64,000 bases of DNA from Flavobacteriaceae bacterium (GTDB taxonomy: Bacteria; Bacteroidota; Bacteroidia; Flavobacteriales; Flavobacteriaceae): contig JAGYJA010000002.1 of the NCBI GenBank assembly GCA_018402385.1, positions 248,001 to 312,000 on the forward strand. Reading direction: 5' to 3'. The position numbers were made by a program, and so were the translations under genes. Shown piece after piece: positions 32,335-43,391 of the stretch. Within the stretch, counting starts at the first letter, position 1, and the number at the start of each line of letters is the position of its first letter. The notes under the pieces were generated by a model, which saw only the letters and a program-made list of their open reading frames with translations, was not told the origin of the DNA and made no database searches.

Positions 32335-34719
32335 ATGGACAACCCCCAAAATAATAGCACTTTACAAACTAATAATGAACCTACATTAAGAGATCAAATA
32401 GAAATCTACCTAAGACACTGGCCCTGGTTTGCGATTGCTGTCTTATTAACCCTAAGCATTGCCTACATCTATTTGAGGTATACCACACCCTTTTTTCAAT
32501 CTACCACCAGCATTATTATAAAAGATAGTCAGGGTAGAGGAGCCGCTTCAGAACTGGCTGCTTTTGAAAGTATTGGCCTAATAAGCGGGATGAATTCAAA
32601 TAGTATCGAAAATGAAATTGAAATACTTAGATCAAGACGTTTACTCAGAAATGTTGTTAACGAACTCAATCTTAACATCAGATATTTTAGAGAAGGAAAA
32701 ATAAGAACCAGCGAACTCTTTCTTAATAAGCCTTTTGAAGTAAAGATTCTCGATAAAAACAATGAGGAAAGTTTTCCCAATTATCAATTACAAATTAAAA
32801 TAATATCCTCAGAGACTTTTCAGTTTATTGATGAAGGAAATAACATTACTATCAATGGTGGTTTTGGAGATAAAATTGAATTGCCTTATGGTGATATCAC
32901 AGTTATTCCAAATCCAATAGTTCTTGAATCAGTAATTAAAGAAGCTAACTATACTATTCAAGTACTCTTGTCTGACCCTGAAAGAGTAGTAAGTTATTAC
33001 AGGGGAGCTATACAGGTTGTTCCGGTCGTTAAAAACAGCAGCGTGATTCAGCTTACACTCAATGACCCTTTAAAAGACAAAGCAGAATCTATACTTAATG
33101 AGTTAATAAATCAATACAATAAAGACGCTATCGAAGACAGAAACACGGTGGCGACAAACACGGCTAAGTTTATTGAAGACCGACTTGAAATTATTACAAA
33201 GGAACTCGATTCAGTTGAAACTGATAAAGTCATTTTTAAGCAAGAAAATAAACTCACAGATATCGAGTCTGAAGCGCAGCTTTTTCTTGAAAGCGCCAGT
33301 GAATTAAACAAGCGTCAGTTAGATTTAAACACCCAAATGTCTTTAGTTGAAAATATAATCAATTACTTAACTGAGGATGATTTAACAGCCTTATTGCCTT
33401 CAAATCTCGGAATTTCTCAGGATGGATTACAAGGGCTGATTCAGAATTACAATCAATTGGTTCTTGAACGCAATAAACTTTTGAGAAATGCAACTGAACA
33501 AAACCCGGTAGTGATTAATCTGGCAAACCAAATTAACCAGCTCAAGGGCAATGTATTAAGAAGTTTAAATAATGTGAAATCGTCGCTTGATACCTCACTT
33601 CGTGATTTAAGAAGACAAGAAGGTGTTTTTGGTTCTAAAATTACACAGGTACCTGATAATGAAAAAGAATTCAGAAATATTATAAGACAACAAAACATAA
33701 AAGAAACTCTTTATCTGTTTCTTTTACAAAAGAGAGAGGAAACCGCTCTTTCTCTTGCTGTTACAGCACCCAAAGCTAAAATTGTAGACCTCGCTAATAG
33801 TTCCAATAGTCCGGTATCACCAAAACCCAATATTATTCTGCTTGCTGCATTATTGCTTGGGTTGTTGATTCCATTTTTGATTATCTATCTCAATCAGTTA
33901 TTAAACAACAAAGTGAGTAACAGAAAAGATCTTGAAAGACTGGCGCCAAATATTACTCTCATTGGAGAAGTTCCAACACTACCAAAACGTGAAGAATATC
34001 TTATTCAGAAAAATGACACCTCTATGTTGGCCGAATCTTTTAGAATTTTAAGAACAAATCTTCAATATATTTTTGCAAATAAACAGTTAACAGATAAATC
34101 AAAAACTATTTTTGTAACCTCAACAGTAAAAGGAGAGGGTAAAACGATCACATCAGTTAACTTAGCCTTGACCTTATCCAATGTTGGTAAGAAAGTTATC
34201 TTGGTGGGAACAGATTTAAGAAATCCTCAACTTCATAGATTAATTCAGAATTTAAACTCAAAGAGAGGAGTAACAGATTATCTGGTGCAACCCGAGACAA
34301 TGCTCAGCGAATTAATCCAAACATCTCCATCCCACAAAAATCTGGATATTATATTTTCAGGACATATTCCTCCCAATCCGGCAGAATTACTCCTAAATGA
34401 TCGCGTATCAGTACTCTTTGAAAAATTAAAACAGCAATATGACTATGTAATTGTAGACACAGCACCTTCTATGATGGTTACAGACACTCTTTTAATCAAT
34501 AAGTATGCAGACATCACGCTTTATATCATTAGATCAAATTATACAGAAAAGCGGCTAATTGAGTTCCCGGTTGATTGTGTGGAGGATGGTAAACTTCACG
34601 GAGTATATTTTATTCTCAATGATGTAAATATGTCAAACTTTGGCTATTATGGAAATAAGTATGGATATGCTTATGGAGTAGAGAAAAAAGGATTCCTTAA
34701 AAGAATATTCAAATTTTGA
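32335..34719 (+). CDS. Wzc-like polysaccharide co-polymerase/tyrosine kinase
   Basis: A 794-residue bacterial tyrosine kinase that controls chain length and export of polysaccharide. An N-terminal membrane helix (about 32-50) is followed by a Wzz periplasmic domain with long coiled-coil segments (about 255-430), a second helix (about 500-520), and a cytoplasmic BY-kinase domain with Walker A KGEGKT (about 599-604), Walker A' ILVGTDLRNPQL and Walker B VIVDTAPSM. The C terminus is a tyrosine cluster (FGYYGNKYGYAYG), the autophosphorylation tail. The gene ends before a strong bidirectional hairpin and closes the exopolysaccharide block. Confidence 0.94.
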   Translation: MDNPQNNSTLQTNNEPTLRDQIEIYLRHWPWFAIAVLLTLSIAYIYLRYTTPFFQSTTSIIIKDSQGRGAASELAAFESIGLISGMNSNSIENEIEILRSRRLLRNVVNELNLNIRYFREGKIRTSELFLNKPFEVKILDKNNEESFPNYQLQIKIISSETFQFIDEGNNITINGGFGDKIELPYGDITVIPNPIVLESVIKEANYTIQVLLSDPERVVSYYRGAIQVVPVVKNSSVIQLTLNDPLKDKAESILNELINQYNKDAIEDRNTVATNTAKFIEDRLEIITKELDSVETDKVIFKQENKLTDIESEAQLFLESASELNKRQLDLNTQMSLVENIINYLTEDDLTALLPSNLGISQDGLQGLIQNYNQLVLERNKLLRNATEQNPVVINLANQINQLKGNVLRSLNNVKSSLDTSLRDLRRQEGVFGSKITQVPDNEKEFRNIIRQQNIKETLYLFLLQKREETALSLAVTAPKAKIVDLANSSNSPVSPKPNIILLAALLLGLLIPFLIIYLNQLLNNKVSNRKDLERLAPNITLIGEVPTLPKREEYLIQKNDTSMLAESFRILRTNLQYIFANKQLTDKSKTIFVTSTVKGEGKTITSVNLALTLSNVGKKVILVGTDLRNPQLHRLIQNLNSKRGVTDYLVQPETMLSELIQTSPSHKNLDIIFSGHIPPNPAELLLNDRVSVLFEKLKQQYDYVIVDTAPSMMVTDTLLINKYADITLYIIRSNYTEKRLIEFPVDCVEDGKLHGVYFILNDVNMSNFGYYGNKYGYAYGVEKKGFLKRIFKF

Positions 34720-34742
34720 TTGAATCAAAAATAGATTAAAAC

Positions 34743-34772
34743 AAAGGCAACTTGAGTTAACAAGTTGCCTTT
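34743..34772. terminator. Bidirectional terminator between wzc and yebC
   Basis: A 12-bp perfect stem AAAGGCAACTTG / CAAGTTGCCTTT with a 6-base loop, followed by TTTTATT on the plus strand. It lies between convergent genes, so it can end both transcripts. Confidence 0.85.
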
Positions 34773-34775
34773 TTA

Positions 34776-35486
34776 TTATTCTTCCATCGTGTGATAGACA
34801 TTTTGCACATCATCATCCTCTTCAATTTTTTCAAGTAATTTCTCCACATCAGCCACCTGCTCTTCAGTAAGTTTTTTTGTCACTTGCGGAATTCTTTCAA
34901 AGCCTGAAGATAAAATCTCCAGATTGTTTTCTTCCAAATACTTCTGTATGGCTCCAAAACTCTCAAAGGGTGCATAAATTAAAATCCCATCTTCATCCTC
35001 AAAAACTTCCTCCACTCCAAAATCGATCAATTCAAGCTCGAGTTCTTCAATGTCAAGGTCAGATTTTTGAATTCTAAAATTACACGTGTGGTCAAACATA
35101 AAGACCACAGAGCCACTCGTGCCAAGACTGCCGTCACATTTGTTGAAATAGGAACGAATGTTTGCTACTGTGCGGGTGTTGTTATCTGTTGCAGTTTCAA
35201 CTAAAATAGCAATACCGTGAGGAGCATATCCTTCAAAAAGCACCTCTTTAAAATCTCCTAAACTCTTATCTGAAGCACGTTTTATCGCTCGCTCGATATT
35301 GTCTTTGGGCATGTTTACAGACTTTGCATTCTGGATAACAGCTCGCAATCTTGAGTTTGAATCGGGATCTGGTCCTCCTTCTTTCACAGCCATTACAATG
35401 TCTTTGCCAATGCGAGTAAACGCTTTGGACATTGCAGACCAACGTTTCATTTTTCTTGCTTTCCTGAATTCAAATGCTCTTCCCAT
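34776..35486 (-). CDS. YebC/PmpR family regulatory protein
   Basis: A 236-residue protein of the widespread YebC/PmpR family. The N terminus MGRAFEFRKARKMKRWSAM is close to the TACO1-YebC consensus, and the segments VKEGGPDPDSNSRLRAVIQN, NMPKDNIERAIKRA and EGYAPHGIAILVE follow in order. Family members are annotated as transcriptional regulators, and recent work also implicates them in translation. The length and order are canonical. It is separate from the following phhB gene by 52 bp. Confidence 0.94.
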   Translation of the reverse strand: MGRAFEFRKARKMKRWSAMSKAFTRIGKDIVMAVKEGGPDPDSNSRLRAVIQNAKSVNMPKDNIERAIKRASDKSLGDFKEVLFEGYAPHGIAILVETATDNNTRTVANIRSYFNKCDGSLGTSGSVVFMFDHTCNFRIQKSDLDIEELELELIDFGVEEVFEDEDGILIYAPFESFGAIQKYLEENNLEILSSGFERIPQVTKKLTEEQVADVEKLLEKIEEDDDVQNVYHTMEE

Positions 35487-35538
35487 TTTCTGAAAATAGT
35501 TTTATTTTAGGCTCAAAAATAATAATTCTAAAAAAATA

Positions 35539-35820
35539 TTAGCTAACAATACTGTCGATTATTTGAGCTAACTGAAAATCTTTTTCGGTCAAGCCTCCTT
35601 CTTCGTGTGAAGATAGCGATATACTTAATTTGTTATAAACATTGCTCCAGTCCGGGTGATGATTTAGTTTTTCAGCTTCAAAGGCGATGCGGGTCATCAC
35701 TGTAAAGCAATCTTTAAAATCTGAAAACTCAATGGTGGTATGTATGGCATCATCACCATAATCCCAGCCTTCAATGTTTTGCATTTGTTTTTTAATTTGT
35801 GCCTCTGTTAACATGCTCAT
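35539..35820 (-). CDS. phhB: Pterin-4a-carbinolamine dehydratase
   Basis: This 93-residue enzyme dehydrates 4a-hydroxytetrahydrobiopterin to quinonoid dihydropterin, regenerating the cofactor of aromatic amino acid hydroxylases. The central motif AEKLNHHPDWSNVYNKL contains the conserved His-His-Pro active-site pair, and the C-terminal KDFQLAQIID segment matches. It overlaps the preceding SDR gene by 4 bp (ATGA), so it is co-translated with it. A phenylalanine hydroxylase gene is not in the window. Confidence 0.93.
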   Translation of the reverse strand: MSMLTEAQIKKQMQNIEGWDYGDDAIHTTIEFSDFKDCFTVMTRIAFEAEKLNHHPDWSNVYNKLSISLSSHEEGGLTEKDFQLAQIIDSIVS

Positions 35821-36671
35821 ATCAATGTGGATTTTAATGTTAGTATTCCTTCGTTCAATGTAATTTCATCAATAACCTCATTTACAGTAAATTGATGTTC
35901 TTTTAAAGCGACTTCCTTTTTTGGTAAAACAGCTAGAAATCGGTCTTTATTTGATTCAAAAATGTGTTTAAATATTGGTTTTTTTGAACCCAATTTTTCA
36001 GTAATTTCCTCAAATAAATCGCTGTGATGAATCAAATCAGTACTGCCAATGTGAAAAGTGCCTTGTTGTTTTTGATTTATCAAATAATGAACTAGTTGCG
36101 AAAACTTTGATTCTGAAGTGACGTTGATAACCAAATCTGAATAGACATCAAAGGTAGCTCTATTTTTAATAGCTTCTTTCAATTGTTTGATAATCGGAGC
36201 ATTCACGCCCAAAATCATTGCTGTGCGCAAGATTACATATTTTTTTTCAGGCAATTCTCTTATTAGTTTTTCAACTGTTATTACATATTTTCCTTCTTCA
36301 GAAAGCGAGAGAGGTTTGTCTGTTTCTTTTCCCGGAAAATTCATTAAACCATCAAAAACCAGCGCATTGGATATGAAAAACAATCGACAATGTGGCGTGA
36401 CCATTGTAAAAGTCATAAGTTGCTTATGCACCTTTATCAAGTCTGAAAGGTTTCCTTTTAGGCAGGAAATAATCACATTTGGTTTTATAGTATTCAAAAG
36501 GGATTCTACATCATCATTGGAGGCATCAAACCTAAAAAAAACCTCATTTTGATCATAAAATGTATTGGGACTAAAGTAAGTGCCATACACATCAAAATAA
36601 GACAAAAGTTCTTTATACAGCACATTGCCAACAAATCCACTTGCCCCAAGAATTAAAATTCTTTTTCCCAT
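35817..36671 (-). CDS. SDR-family sugar-nucleotide-binding protein (RmlD-like)
   Basis: A 284-residue short-chain dehydrogenase-like protein with the N-terminal glycine motif ILGASGFVG and the RmlD-type strands ISNALVFDG and GTFHIGSTD. The usual catalytic Tyr-x-x-x-Lys is not evident: the equivalent region reads GKYVITVEK with longer spacing, so activity may differ. It starts at the same base where gcvT ends (36671) and overlaps phhB by 4 bp, so gcvT, this gene and phhB form one unit. Substrate unknown. Confidence 0.75.
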   Translation of the reverse strand: MGKRILILGASGFVGNVLYKELLSYFDVYGTYFSPNTFYDQNEVFFRFDASNDDVESLLNTIKPNVIISCLKGNLSDLIKVHKQLMTFTMVTPHCRLFFISNALVFDGLMNFPGKETDKPLSLSEEGKYVITVEKLIRELPEKKYVILRTAMILGVNAPIIKQLKEAIKNRATFDVYSDLVINVTSESKFSQLVHYLINQKQQGTFHIGSTDLIHHSDLFEEITEKLGSKKPIFKHIFESNKDRFLAVLPKKEVALKEHQFTVNEVIDEITLNEGILTLKSTLI

Positions 36672-37753
36672 TAACTTTTATAAAATGGGAGTTTAACTAC
36701 TGAAGCCGGGATTTGATTTTTTCTTATTTGAATATAAATGCGACTTCCCACTTCTGAGAAAGAAACAGGTACATACCCCAATCCAATACCTTTATTTAAA
36801 GAAGGAGCCATTGTTCCACTGGTTACAATCCCAATTTTGTTCCCACTTTCATCTACAATTTCATAATCGTGTCTTGGAATGCCTCTTTCATCAAGTTCAA
36901 AGGCAACTAATTTTCTTGAAACACCTTCATCTTTTTGTTTTTTTAAGTCTTCAGAATTGATAAAGTCTTTTGTGAATTTTGTAATCCAACCCAGTCCTGC
37001 TTCCAGTGGAGAGGTCTCATCATTGATGTCATTCCCGTAAAGACAATATCCCATTTCAAGCCTCAAGGTATCACGTGCAGCCAAACCAATAGGCTTTATG
37101 CCAAAAGAGGTACCTGCTTCCATCACTTTGTTCCAAACTTGTTCTGCTTCACTATTTTTGCAGTAAATTTCAAATCCGCCACTGCCGGTGTAACCGGTTG
37201 CAGAGATAATCACGTGTTCAATTCCGGCAAAATCGGCGACCACAAAACTATAAAAGGGAATGCTGCTCAAATCAACAGATGTCAAGGACTGCATCGCTTC
37301 AACAGCTTTAGGGCCCTGAATGGCAAGCAACGAATAATCATCTGAAAGGTTACGCAAATCAGCACCCATTGTATTGTGTTTATTAACCCACGCCCAGTCT
37401 TTCTCAATATTTGAGGCATTAACAACCATCATAAATTTTTCTGCACTAAAACGATACACAATCAAATCGTCAACGATACCTCCGGTTTCGTTTGGAAAAC
37501 AACTGTATTGCGCCTTTCCATCAACTAGTTTTGAAGCATCGTTTGAACACACTTTTTGAATAAGTTCCAATGCTTTAGAACCCGAAACTAAAAACTCACC
37601 CATATGAGAGACATCAAAGACGCCAACTCCACTTCTGACAGTTTCATGTTCCACGTTCACGCCTTCATATTGTACCGGCATATTGTAGCCCGCAAAAGGA
37701 ACCATTTTTGCTCCAAGTGCCTCGTGTATGTGAGATAAAGCAGTATTTTTCAT
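36671..37753 (-). CDS. gcvT: Glycine cleavage system aminomethyltransferase (T protein)
   Basis: GcvT transfers the methylene group from the lipoylated H protein to tetrahydrofolate and releases ammonia. The 360-residue protein begins with [20 protein letters not shown] and DVSHMGEF, contains the folate-binding and catalytic region [12 protein letters not shown] and [18 protein letters not shown], and has the C-terminal [16 protein letters not shown] segment. It is the first gene of the gcvT-SDR-phhB unit. The H and P protein genes are not in the window. Confidence 0.96.
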   Translation of the reverse strand: MKNTALSHIHEALGAKMVPFAGYNMPVQYEGVNVEHETVRSGVGVFDVSHMGEFLVSGSKALELIQKVCSNDASKLVDGKAQYSCFPNETGGIVDDLIVYRFSAEKFMMVVNASNIEKDWAWVNKHNTMGADLRNLSDDYSLLAIQGPKAVEAMQSLTSVDLSSIPFYSFVVADFAGIEHVIISATGYTGSGGFEIYCKNSEAEQVWNKVMEAGTSFGIKPIGLAARDTLRLEMGYCLYGNDINDETSPLEAGLGWITKFTKDFINSEDLKKQKDEGVSRKLVAFELDERGIPRHDYEIVDESGNKIGIVTSGTMAPSLNKGIGLGYVPVSFSEVGSRIYIQIRKNQIPASVVKLPFYKS

Positions 37754-38091
37754 CTGTATTTGCTATTTTATTTTTAAAATGAAACACTAAGTTTTAGTGC
37801 AACGCAAATTTATTTAAAATATAAGAGTTTATCCCTAATTTGTTTGAATCTTATGAACAGACTTAGTAATTTGCAGCAAGAATAGTATGAGAAATTTAGT
37901 TTTTACTTTTTAAATCCAAAATAGAGAAGCCGCATAAAGCGAAAATAATTATTTTAAATACTACTTAAAATTACAAACAAGTGAAACACCCATTATTAAT
38001 TTAAATCACGCTTCGGAATGATAATTTGAGTGTTCCACCTGCCTGCCGGCATGGGCAGGTCTGACATATAAAAAATAATAAATAGTAACAG
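37754..38091. other. Intergenic region between gcvT and the NAD(P)HX repair gene
   Basis: A 338-bp divergent promoter region. The gcvT side has CAAATTTA at 37805-37812, which reads as the exact -7 element TAAATTTG on the minus strand. The nnr side holds a G+C-rich palindrome at 38037-38060. No ORF longer than eight codons with a plausible start and no RNA gene is evident. Confidence 0.5.
38037..38060. repeat. G+C-rich imperfect palindrome (ACCTGCC...GGCAGGT)
   Basis: A 24-bp inverted repeat: ACCTGCC pairs with GGCAGGT around the core TGCCGGCATG. It lies 31 bp before the nnr ATG in an A+T-rich spacer. Similar CCTGCCTGCCGGCAGG-type palindromes recur in Bacteroidota genomes (recollection). Confidence 0.55.
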
Positions 38092-39633
38092 ATGAAAATA
38101 TTTACAGCAAAACAAATGTATGAAGCTGACAAGGCCACTGAAGCTAAGGAGGGGATCACTTCCATTGATTTAATGGAACGCGCTGCATTGCAAGTTTTTA
38201 CTTGGATAGATCAACAATTAAAGGGCTCGCAAGTGACCATCCATATTTTTTGTGGTATTGGAAACAATGGGGGGGATGGCTTGGCTTTAGGAAGAATGTT
38301 ACTTGAAAAAAGATACACTGTCCATTGTTTTGTGGTGAATTACAGTGATAATCGATCAAAATGTTTTTTAATTAATTATGACCGGTATAAAAATACCACT
38401 AAAAATTGGCCAACACTTTTAAAAAAAGAAGCTGATTTTCCTCAACTAACAAACGAGGGAATTGTTGTTGACGCTATTTTTGGTATTGGACTTAACAGGC
38501 CCCTGGAAGGTTGGGTAAAAAAACTGGTTCAATATATCAATGCAGCCGGGGCTTATACCCTTTCAATTGATGTTCCCAGCGGATTGTTTGTTGATGCTCC
38601 CACGCCCGATTTTGATGCGGTTATTCAAGCCAATTTGACCTTGACTTTTCAGGCACCAAAATTGGCATTTTTTCTTCCTGAAACGGCTGGGTTTTCTGAG
38701 TCGTTTCAAATTTTAGACATAGGTTTAGAACCGGAATATCTTCATAAAACACCCACTGAGGCTAAGTTGATTTTAAAAAATGATGCTCAGAAAATGTATC
38801 TTCCCAGAAAAAAGTTTGATCACAAAGGCACTTTTGGTCATGCTTTGATTGTGGGAGGAAGTTTTGGGAAAATGGGTGCTGTAACGCTTGCAACAAAAGC
38901 CTGTTTGCGGTCTGGCGCCGGAAAAGTAAGTGCTTTTATTCCGCTGTGTGGAGAAACAATTATTCAAACTTCAGTTCCTGAAGCCATGGTCATAACTGAT
39001 GCTAGTAATAACCAAATCACACATTGGAATATTCCTGAAAGTTTTCAGGCCATCGGAATCGGCATTGGTTTGGGTACTCATAGTGATACACTTAAAGGCT
39101 TTACAACCTTTCTTAAAAAACAAAAAAATCCTTTAGTTCTAGATGCAGATGCCCTCAATTTGCTCAGCGAAAATAACAAACTGCTGAAAGAAGTTCCACC
39201 AAAATCAATTTTAACGCCTCATCCCGGCGAGTTACAGCGCCTCATTGGTGATTGGTCAGATGATTTTGAAAAGCTAACCAAAACCAAAGCCCTCTCTAAA
39301 AGTCTTGATAGCATAATTGTTATTAAAGGTGCACATACCCTTACTGTGTATCTTGATAATATTTACATAAACACCACAGGCAATCCCGGGATGGCAACTG
39401 CAGGGAGCGGGGATGTTTTAACGGGAATCATTACCGGGCTTATGGCTCAAGGGTATGACTCTTTGATTTCAGCTGTTTTTGCTGTTTATTTACATGGCAG
39501 TGCCGGCGACATCGTTTCACAATATCAGGGGTTTAATTCAATGATAGCCGGTGACTTGATTGACTATTTGGGTGAAGCTTTTTTGGAATTGTTTAGAAGG
39601 GAAGAAGAAGTAAGTAATAAAACTCAAAGTTGA
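38092..39633 (+). CDS. nnrD: Bifunctional NAD(P)HX epimerase/dehydratase
   Basis: This enzyme repairs hydrated NADH and NADPH. The 513-residue protein combines an N-terminal YjeF epimerase domain (about 1-215; GIGNNGGDGLALGRML and VVDAIFGIGLNRP) with a C-terminal ADP/ATP-dependent dehydratase domain (about 225-500; HKGTFGHALIVGGSFGKMGA, LVLDADALNLL, LTPHPGELQRL and TAGSGDVLTG). All signature segments are present. It is convergent with uvrA, leaving 37 bp without a clear terminator. Confidence 0.95.
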   Translation: MKIFTAKQMYEADKATEAKEGITSIDLMERAALQVFTWIDQQLKGSQVTIHIFCGIGNNGGDGLALGRMLLEKRYTVHCFVVNYSDNRSKCFLINYDRYKNTTKNWPTLLKKEADFPQLTNEGIVVDAIFGIGLNRPLEGWVKKLVQYINAAGAYTLSIDVPSGLFVDAPTPDFDAVIQANLTLTFQAPKLAFFLPETAGFSESFQILDIGLEPEYLHKTPTEAKLILKNDAQKMYLPRKKFDHKGTFGHALIVGGSFGKMGAVTLATKACLRSGAGKVSAFIPLCGETIIQTSVPEAMVITDASNNQITHWNIPESFQAIGIGIGLGTHSDTLKGFTTFLKKQKNPLVLDADALNLLSENNKLLKEVPPKSILTPHPGELQRLIGDWSDDFEKLTKTKALSKSLDSIIVIKGAHTLTVYLDNIYINTTGNPGMATAGSGDVLTGIITGLMAQGYDSLISAVFAVYLHGSAGDIVSQYQGFNSMIAGDLIDYLGEAFLELFRREEEVSNKTQS

Positions 39634-39670
39634 TGTGCTTTATTTGAGATAGTTTTATACTAAAAAACAA

Positions 39671-42472
39671 TCAAATTTTATCCGCTAGATACCTCCCTGT
39701 AAACGAATTTTTATTTTTTACTACCTCTTCCGGAGTTCCGGCAACAAGGAGTTCTCCGCCTTTTTCTCCGCCTTCAGGACCTAAATCTATCACATAATCG
39801 GCACATTTAATAAGATCAATATTATGCTCTACCACGATTACTGAATGTCCCTTCTCAATCAATGCCTCAAAAGATTTGAGTAGTTTTTTTATATCATGAA
39901 AATGGAGTCCTGTGGTGGGTTCATCAAAAATAAAAAGCACTTTGTCTTTGGTTTCCCCTTTTACGAGAAACGAAGCCAGCTTAATCCGCTGCGCTTCACC
40001 ACCCGAAAGGGTAGAAGAGCTCTGTCCCAACTGAACATAGCCCAAGCCAACATCTTGCAGTGGTTGTAGTTTTGTAAATACTTTCTTTTCCTCATGCAAC
40101 TGAAAAAAAGCAATGGCTTCATCAATGGTCATTGTTAAAATGTCATCAATGTTTTTACCTTGAAACTGCACTTCGAGTACTTCCTTTTTAAAACGCTTTC
40201 CATGACAAGCTTCACATTCCAGGTGGACATCAGCCATGAATTGCATTTCTATGGTCACTTCGCCTTCACCTTTACAAACTTCACAACGGCCTCCATCCAC
40301 ATTGAAAGAAAAGTGTTTGGGTTGAAAATTGCGCAGTTTAGAGAGTTTTTGGGATGCAAAAAGATTCCTGATATCATCATAGGCCTTAATATATGTCACC
40401 GGATTGGAACGGCTGGAGCGACCAATAGGATTCTGGTCAATAAATTCCACATTTTTGAGGTTACCAAAATTGCCTTCCATTTTTGAAAACTGACCGGGTT
40501 TCTCACCTGCGCCGGTTAATTGTCTTTGCAGAGCCGGATACAGAATTTTTTTAACCAAGGTGCTTTTTCCGCTCCCGGAAACACCAGTTACAGCTACAAA
40601 ACTTGCCAAAGGAAATGTCACATCTATATGCTTAAGGTTGTTATGTCTTGCCCCGCTTATGGTAATTTGGTATTTGGTAGTTCTTCTTTTTTGAGGGACT
40701 TCAATTTGCATTTTTCCATTTAAGTAGTGAGCGGTGAGTGAATCGCTTTTAAGAATTTTTTTATAGTTACCGGATGCGACTACTTCTCCTCCAAAACTAC
40801 CTGCTTCAGGGCCAATATCTATGATTTCATCGGCAGCTTTCATGATGTCTTCATCGTGTTCAACTACGATTACAGTATTGCCTAAATCTCGAAGTGATTT
40901 CAGAACCTCGATGAGTCTTTCGGTATCTTTTGGATGGAGCCCAATACTGGGTTCGTCGAGAATGTACATTGAACCCACCAGGCTGCTTCCCAGTGAGGTG
41001 GCCAAATTGATGCGTTGGGATTCCCCTCCGGAGAGGGTGTTTGATTTTCGATTAAGAGTTAGGTAGGAGAGCCCCACATTGTTTAGAAACCCCAATCGGT
41101 TATTGATTTCTGTAAGCAGGCGTTTTGCAACTTGAGTATCGTGATCATTAAGTTCCAATTGCTTGAAAAAGTGCTGTAATTTTTCAATAGAAATTTCTAC
41201 CAAATCAGTGATGGATTTCCCTTGAATTTTTACATAAGCAGCTTCAGGGCGTAGTCGTTTTCCTTTACAGGTGCTGCATTTTGTTTTTCCGCGGTAACGC
41301 GACAACATCACACGGTTTTGAATTTTATAGCTTTTTTCTTCAAGGAATTTAAAAAAAGAATGCAGACCTTCAAAATATTGATTGCCATCCCAGACGAGTT
41401 GTTTTTCTTCATCAGTAAGTTCAAACCAGGGACGGTGGATGGGAAAGTCAAATTTATAAGCATTATTAACTAATTGATCTCGATACCAACTCATACTTTC
41501 GCCGCGCCAGGCAAAAATAGCATTTTCATATATTGAGAGGGCTGTGTTGGGTATGACCAATTCTTCATCAATACCAATGACATCTCCATAACCTTCGCAA
41601 GTGGGACAAGCGCCATACGGATTATTAAAGCTAAAAAGGTGAATGTTTGGTTCGAGAAAAGTGATACCGTCAAGTTCAAAACGGTTGTTGAATTCGGTTA
41701 CAGTACTGGTATCCAAATCTTCAATAAATAAAGTGCCTTTTCCTTCAAAAAAGGCCATTTCGACTGCATCTGCCAGCCGGTTATAAAAATCATCTTCGTT
41801 TTTTGTTATGATGCGATCGATAACAATATAGACAGTGCCTTTGGTTTTTGAAGCGTCAAAATCGTCAATTCGGGTAACTGTATCCTTGTATTTGACCCGG
41901 GCATATCCTTGTTGAGTGAGAGCTTTTATTTTATTTTCAAGTGTTCGTCCTTCTTCTAGGGTGATGGGCGCAAGGAGTAATAATTTTTTTCCTTCCTTGA
42001 ATTTTTTAATCTGTTTGATGACATCAGAAACAGTATCTTTTTTCACTTCTTTTCCAGATACAGGTGAATAGGTCTTGCCAATTCTGGCAAACAATAATTT
42101 TAAGTAGTCGTATATTTCAGTTGAGGTGCCCACGGTTGATCGCGGATTTGTGGTATTTACTTTTTGTTCAATCGCAATTGCCGGGGCTATTCCTTTGATA
42201 GAATCTACTTTGGGTTTGTTAAGTCTTCCAAGAAATTGTCTAGCATAAGAAGAAAGACTTTCTACATAACGTCTTTGTCCTTCTGCATATAGTGTGTCAA
42301 AAGCCAAACTTGATTTTCCTGAACCAGAGAGGCCTGTGATAACAACAAGGTGGTTTCTGGGTATGACAACATCAATATTTTTAAGGTTGTGGAGTCTAGC
42401 CCCTTTAATTATTATATTTTGCTTTTGATCAACTGCTTCTATATTCAACTTGAAAGAGTTTTTAATCCCCAA
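39671..42472 (-). CDS. uvrA: Excinuclease ABC subunit A
   Basis: UvrA is the damage-sensing ATPase of nucleotide excision repair. The 933-residue protein has two ABC modules with split nucleotide-binding sites: Walker [15 protein letters not shown] and [12 protein letters not shown], signatures [17 protein letters not shown] and [13 protein letters not shown]. Zinc fingers are CPTCEGYG and CSTCKGKR in the first half, and [10 protein letters not shown] with CEACHGKRF in the second. The start ATG at 42472 gives a slightly longer N terminus than usual (about 20 residues before [14 protein letters not shown]). A single gene convergent with nnrD. Confidence 0.96.
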   Translation of the reverse strand: MGIKNSFKLNIEAVDQKQNIIIKGARLHNLKNIDVVIPRNHLVVITGLSGSGKSSLAFDTLYAEGQRRYVESLSSYARQFLGRLNKPKVDSIKGIAPAIAIEQKVNTTNPRSTVGTSTEIYDYLKLLFARIGKTYSPVSGKEVKKDTVSDVIKQIKKFKEGKKLLLLAPITLEEGRTLENKIKALTQQGYARVKYKDTVTRIDDFDASKTKGTVYIVIDRIITKNEDDFYNRLADAVEMAFFEGKGTLFIEDLDTSTVTEFNNRFELDGITFLEPNIHLFSFNNPYGACPTCEGYGDVIGIDEELVIPNTALSIYENAIFAWRGESMSWYRDQLVNNAYKFDFPIHRPWFELTDEEKQLVWDGNQYFEGLHSFFKFLEEKSYKIQNRVMLSRYRGKTKCSTCKGKRLRPEAAYVKIQGKSITDLVEISIEKLQHFFKQLELNDHDTQVAKRLLTEINNRLGFLNNVGLSYLTLNRKSNTLSGGESQRINLATSLGSSLVGSMYILDEPSIGLHPKDTERLIEVLKSLRDLGNTVIVVEHDEDIMKAADEIIDIGPEAGSFGGEVVASGNYKKILKSDSLTAHYLNGKMQIEVPQKRRTTKYQITISGARHNNLKHIDVTFPLASFVAVTGVSGSGKSTLVKKILYPALQRQLTGAGEKPGQFSKMEGNFGNLKNVEFIDQNPIGRSSRSNPVTYIKAYDDIRNLFASQKLSKLRNFQPKHFSFNVDGGRCEVCKGEGEVTIEMQFMADVHLECEACHGKRFKKEVLEVQFQGKNIDDILTMTIDEAIAFFQLHEEKKVFTKLQPLQDVGLGYVQLGQSSSTLSGGEAQRIKLASFLVKGETKDKVLFIFDEPTTGLHFHDIKKLLKSFEALIEKGHSVIVVEHNIDLIKCADYVIDLGPEGGEKGGELLVAGTPEEVVKNKNSFTGRYLADKI

Positions 42473-42606
42473 AGATACAGATTTAAAGGCAGATTTTTAG
42501 GGAAGGAGAGGATGATAATTTTTAAAAAAAGCAACCATATATAACAGCAAATACCGGTGTTTAGTATGTGAAACTAAAATTTTTTGTGTTAAAAAAATTA
42601 ACTTGA

Positions 42607-42639
42607 TTTGGATTTCAAAAATATTTGTTGTTATATTTA
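42607..42639 (+). promoter_or_regulatory. Promoter before the ECF sigma factor gene
   Basis: TTTG at 42607-42610 and TATATTTA at 42632-42639 are separated by 21 bases, close to the Bacteroidota -33/-7 layout (last base A instead of G). It leaves a leader of about 100 bases to the ATG at 42750. Confidence 0.4.
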
Positions 42640-42749
42640 CGACACATTTACAAACTAAATAAACCGCTTGCCTATAGCATAATATTACTTTTAAAACAAA
42701 TTAACAATGATTTCGAGAGGAATCATGCCCTATTTTAAATTGTAATATT

Positions 42750-43331
42750 ATGAAAACTACTTCATCAGATGCATTCTTGGTTAGTGCATATATAGACGGC
42801 AATGAAAATGCACTTTCAGAATTAATTGAACGACATAAACAACGGGTTTATAGTTTTATCTATTCTAAAGTTTCAGACAGAGATATAACTGAAGACATTT
42901 TTCAAGACACTTTTATAAAAGTTATTAAAACACTCAAAAGAGGAGCCTACAATGAAGAAGGCAAATTTTTGCCTTGGGTGATGCGCATTTCTCACAATTT
43001 AATTATTGACCATTTTAGAAAAAGCAATCGCATGCCAAAATTTGCTAATAATGGTGATTTTAATATTTTCTCTGTTTTGAGTGATGATGATTTAAATGCA
43101 GAACGAAAAATCATCAAAGGACAAGTTGAAGATGACTTGAGAAGATTGATTCAGGAATTGCCTGAAGATCAAAAAGAAGTGCTGGTCATGCGTCTTTATA
43201 AGGATATGAGTTTTAAAGAAATATCAGAACAAACAGGAGTAAGTATCAATACTGCATTGGGGAGAATGCGGTATGCACTAATCAATTTACGTAAAGTAAT
43301 TGATAAACACAATATTGTTTTAGTGAACTGA
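42750..43331 (+). CDS. ECF-type sigma-70 RNA polymerase sigma factor
   Basis: A 193-residue alternative sigma factor. Region 2 is LSELIERHKQRVYSFIYSKV with ITEDIFQDTFIKVIK and the -10 recognition segment LPWVMRISHNLIIDHFRKS; region 4 is LPEDQKEVLVMRLYKDMSF with the helix-turn-helix EISEQTGVSINTALGRMRYA. No anti-sigma gene is adjacent. Instead a 48-codon ORF follows 61 bp later, so regulation may be at another level. A long leader and its own promoter precede the gene. Confidence 0.92.
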   Translation: MKTTSSDAFLVSAYIDGNENALSELIERHKQRVYSFIYSKVSDRDITEDIFQDTFIKVIKTLKRGAYNEEGKFLPWVMRISHNLIIDHFRKSNRMPKFANNGDFNIFSVLSDDDLNAERKIIKGQVEDDLRRLIQELPEDQKEVLVMRLYKDMSFKEISEQTGVSINTALGRMRYALINLRKVIDKHNIVLVN

Positions 43332-43391
43332 TACAATAAAAGCTTTTTTGTCTCGTTAGAGTTTAGACACTAACAACAAAATGGTTTTTAT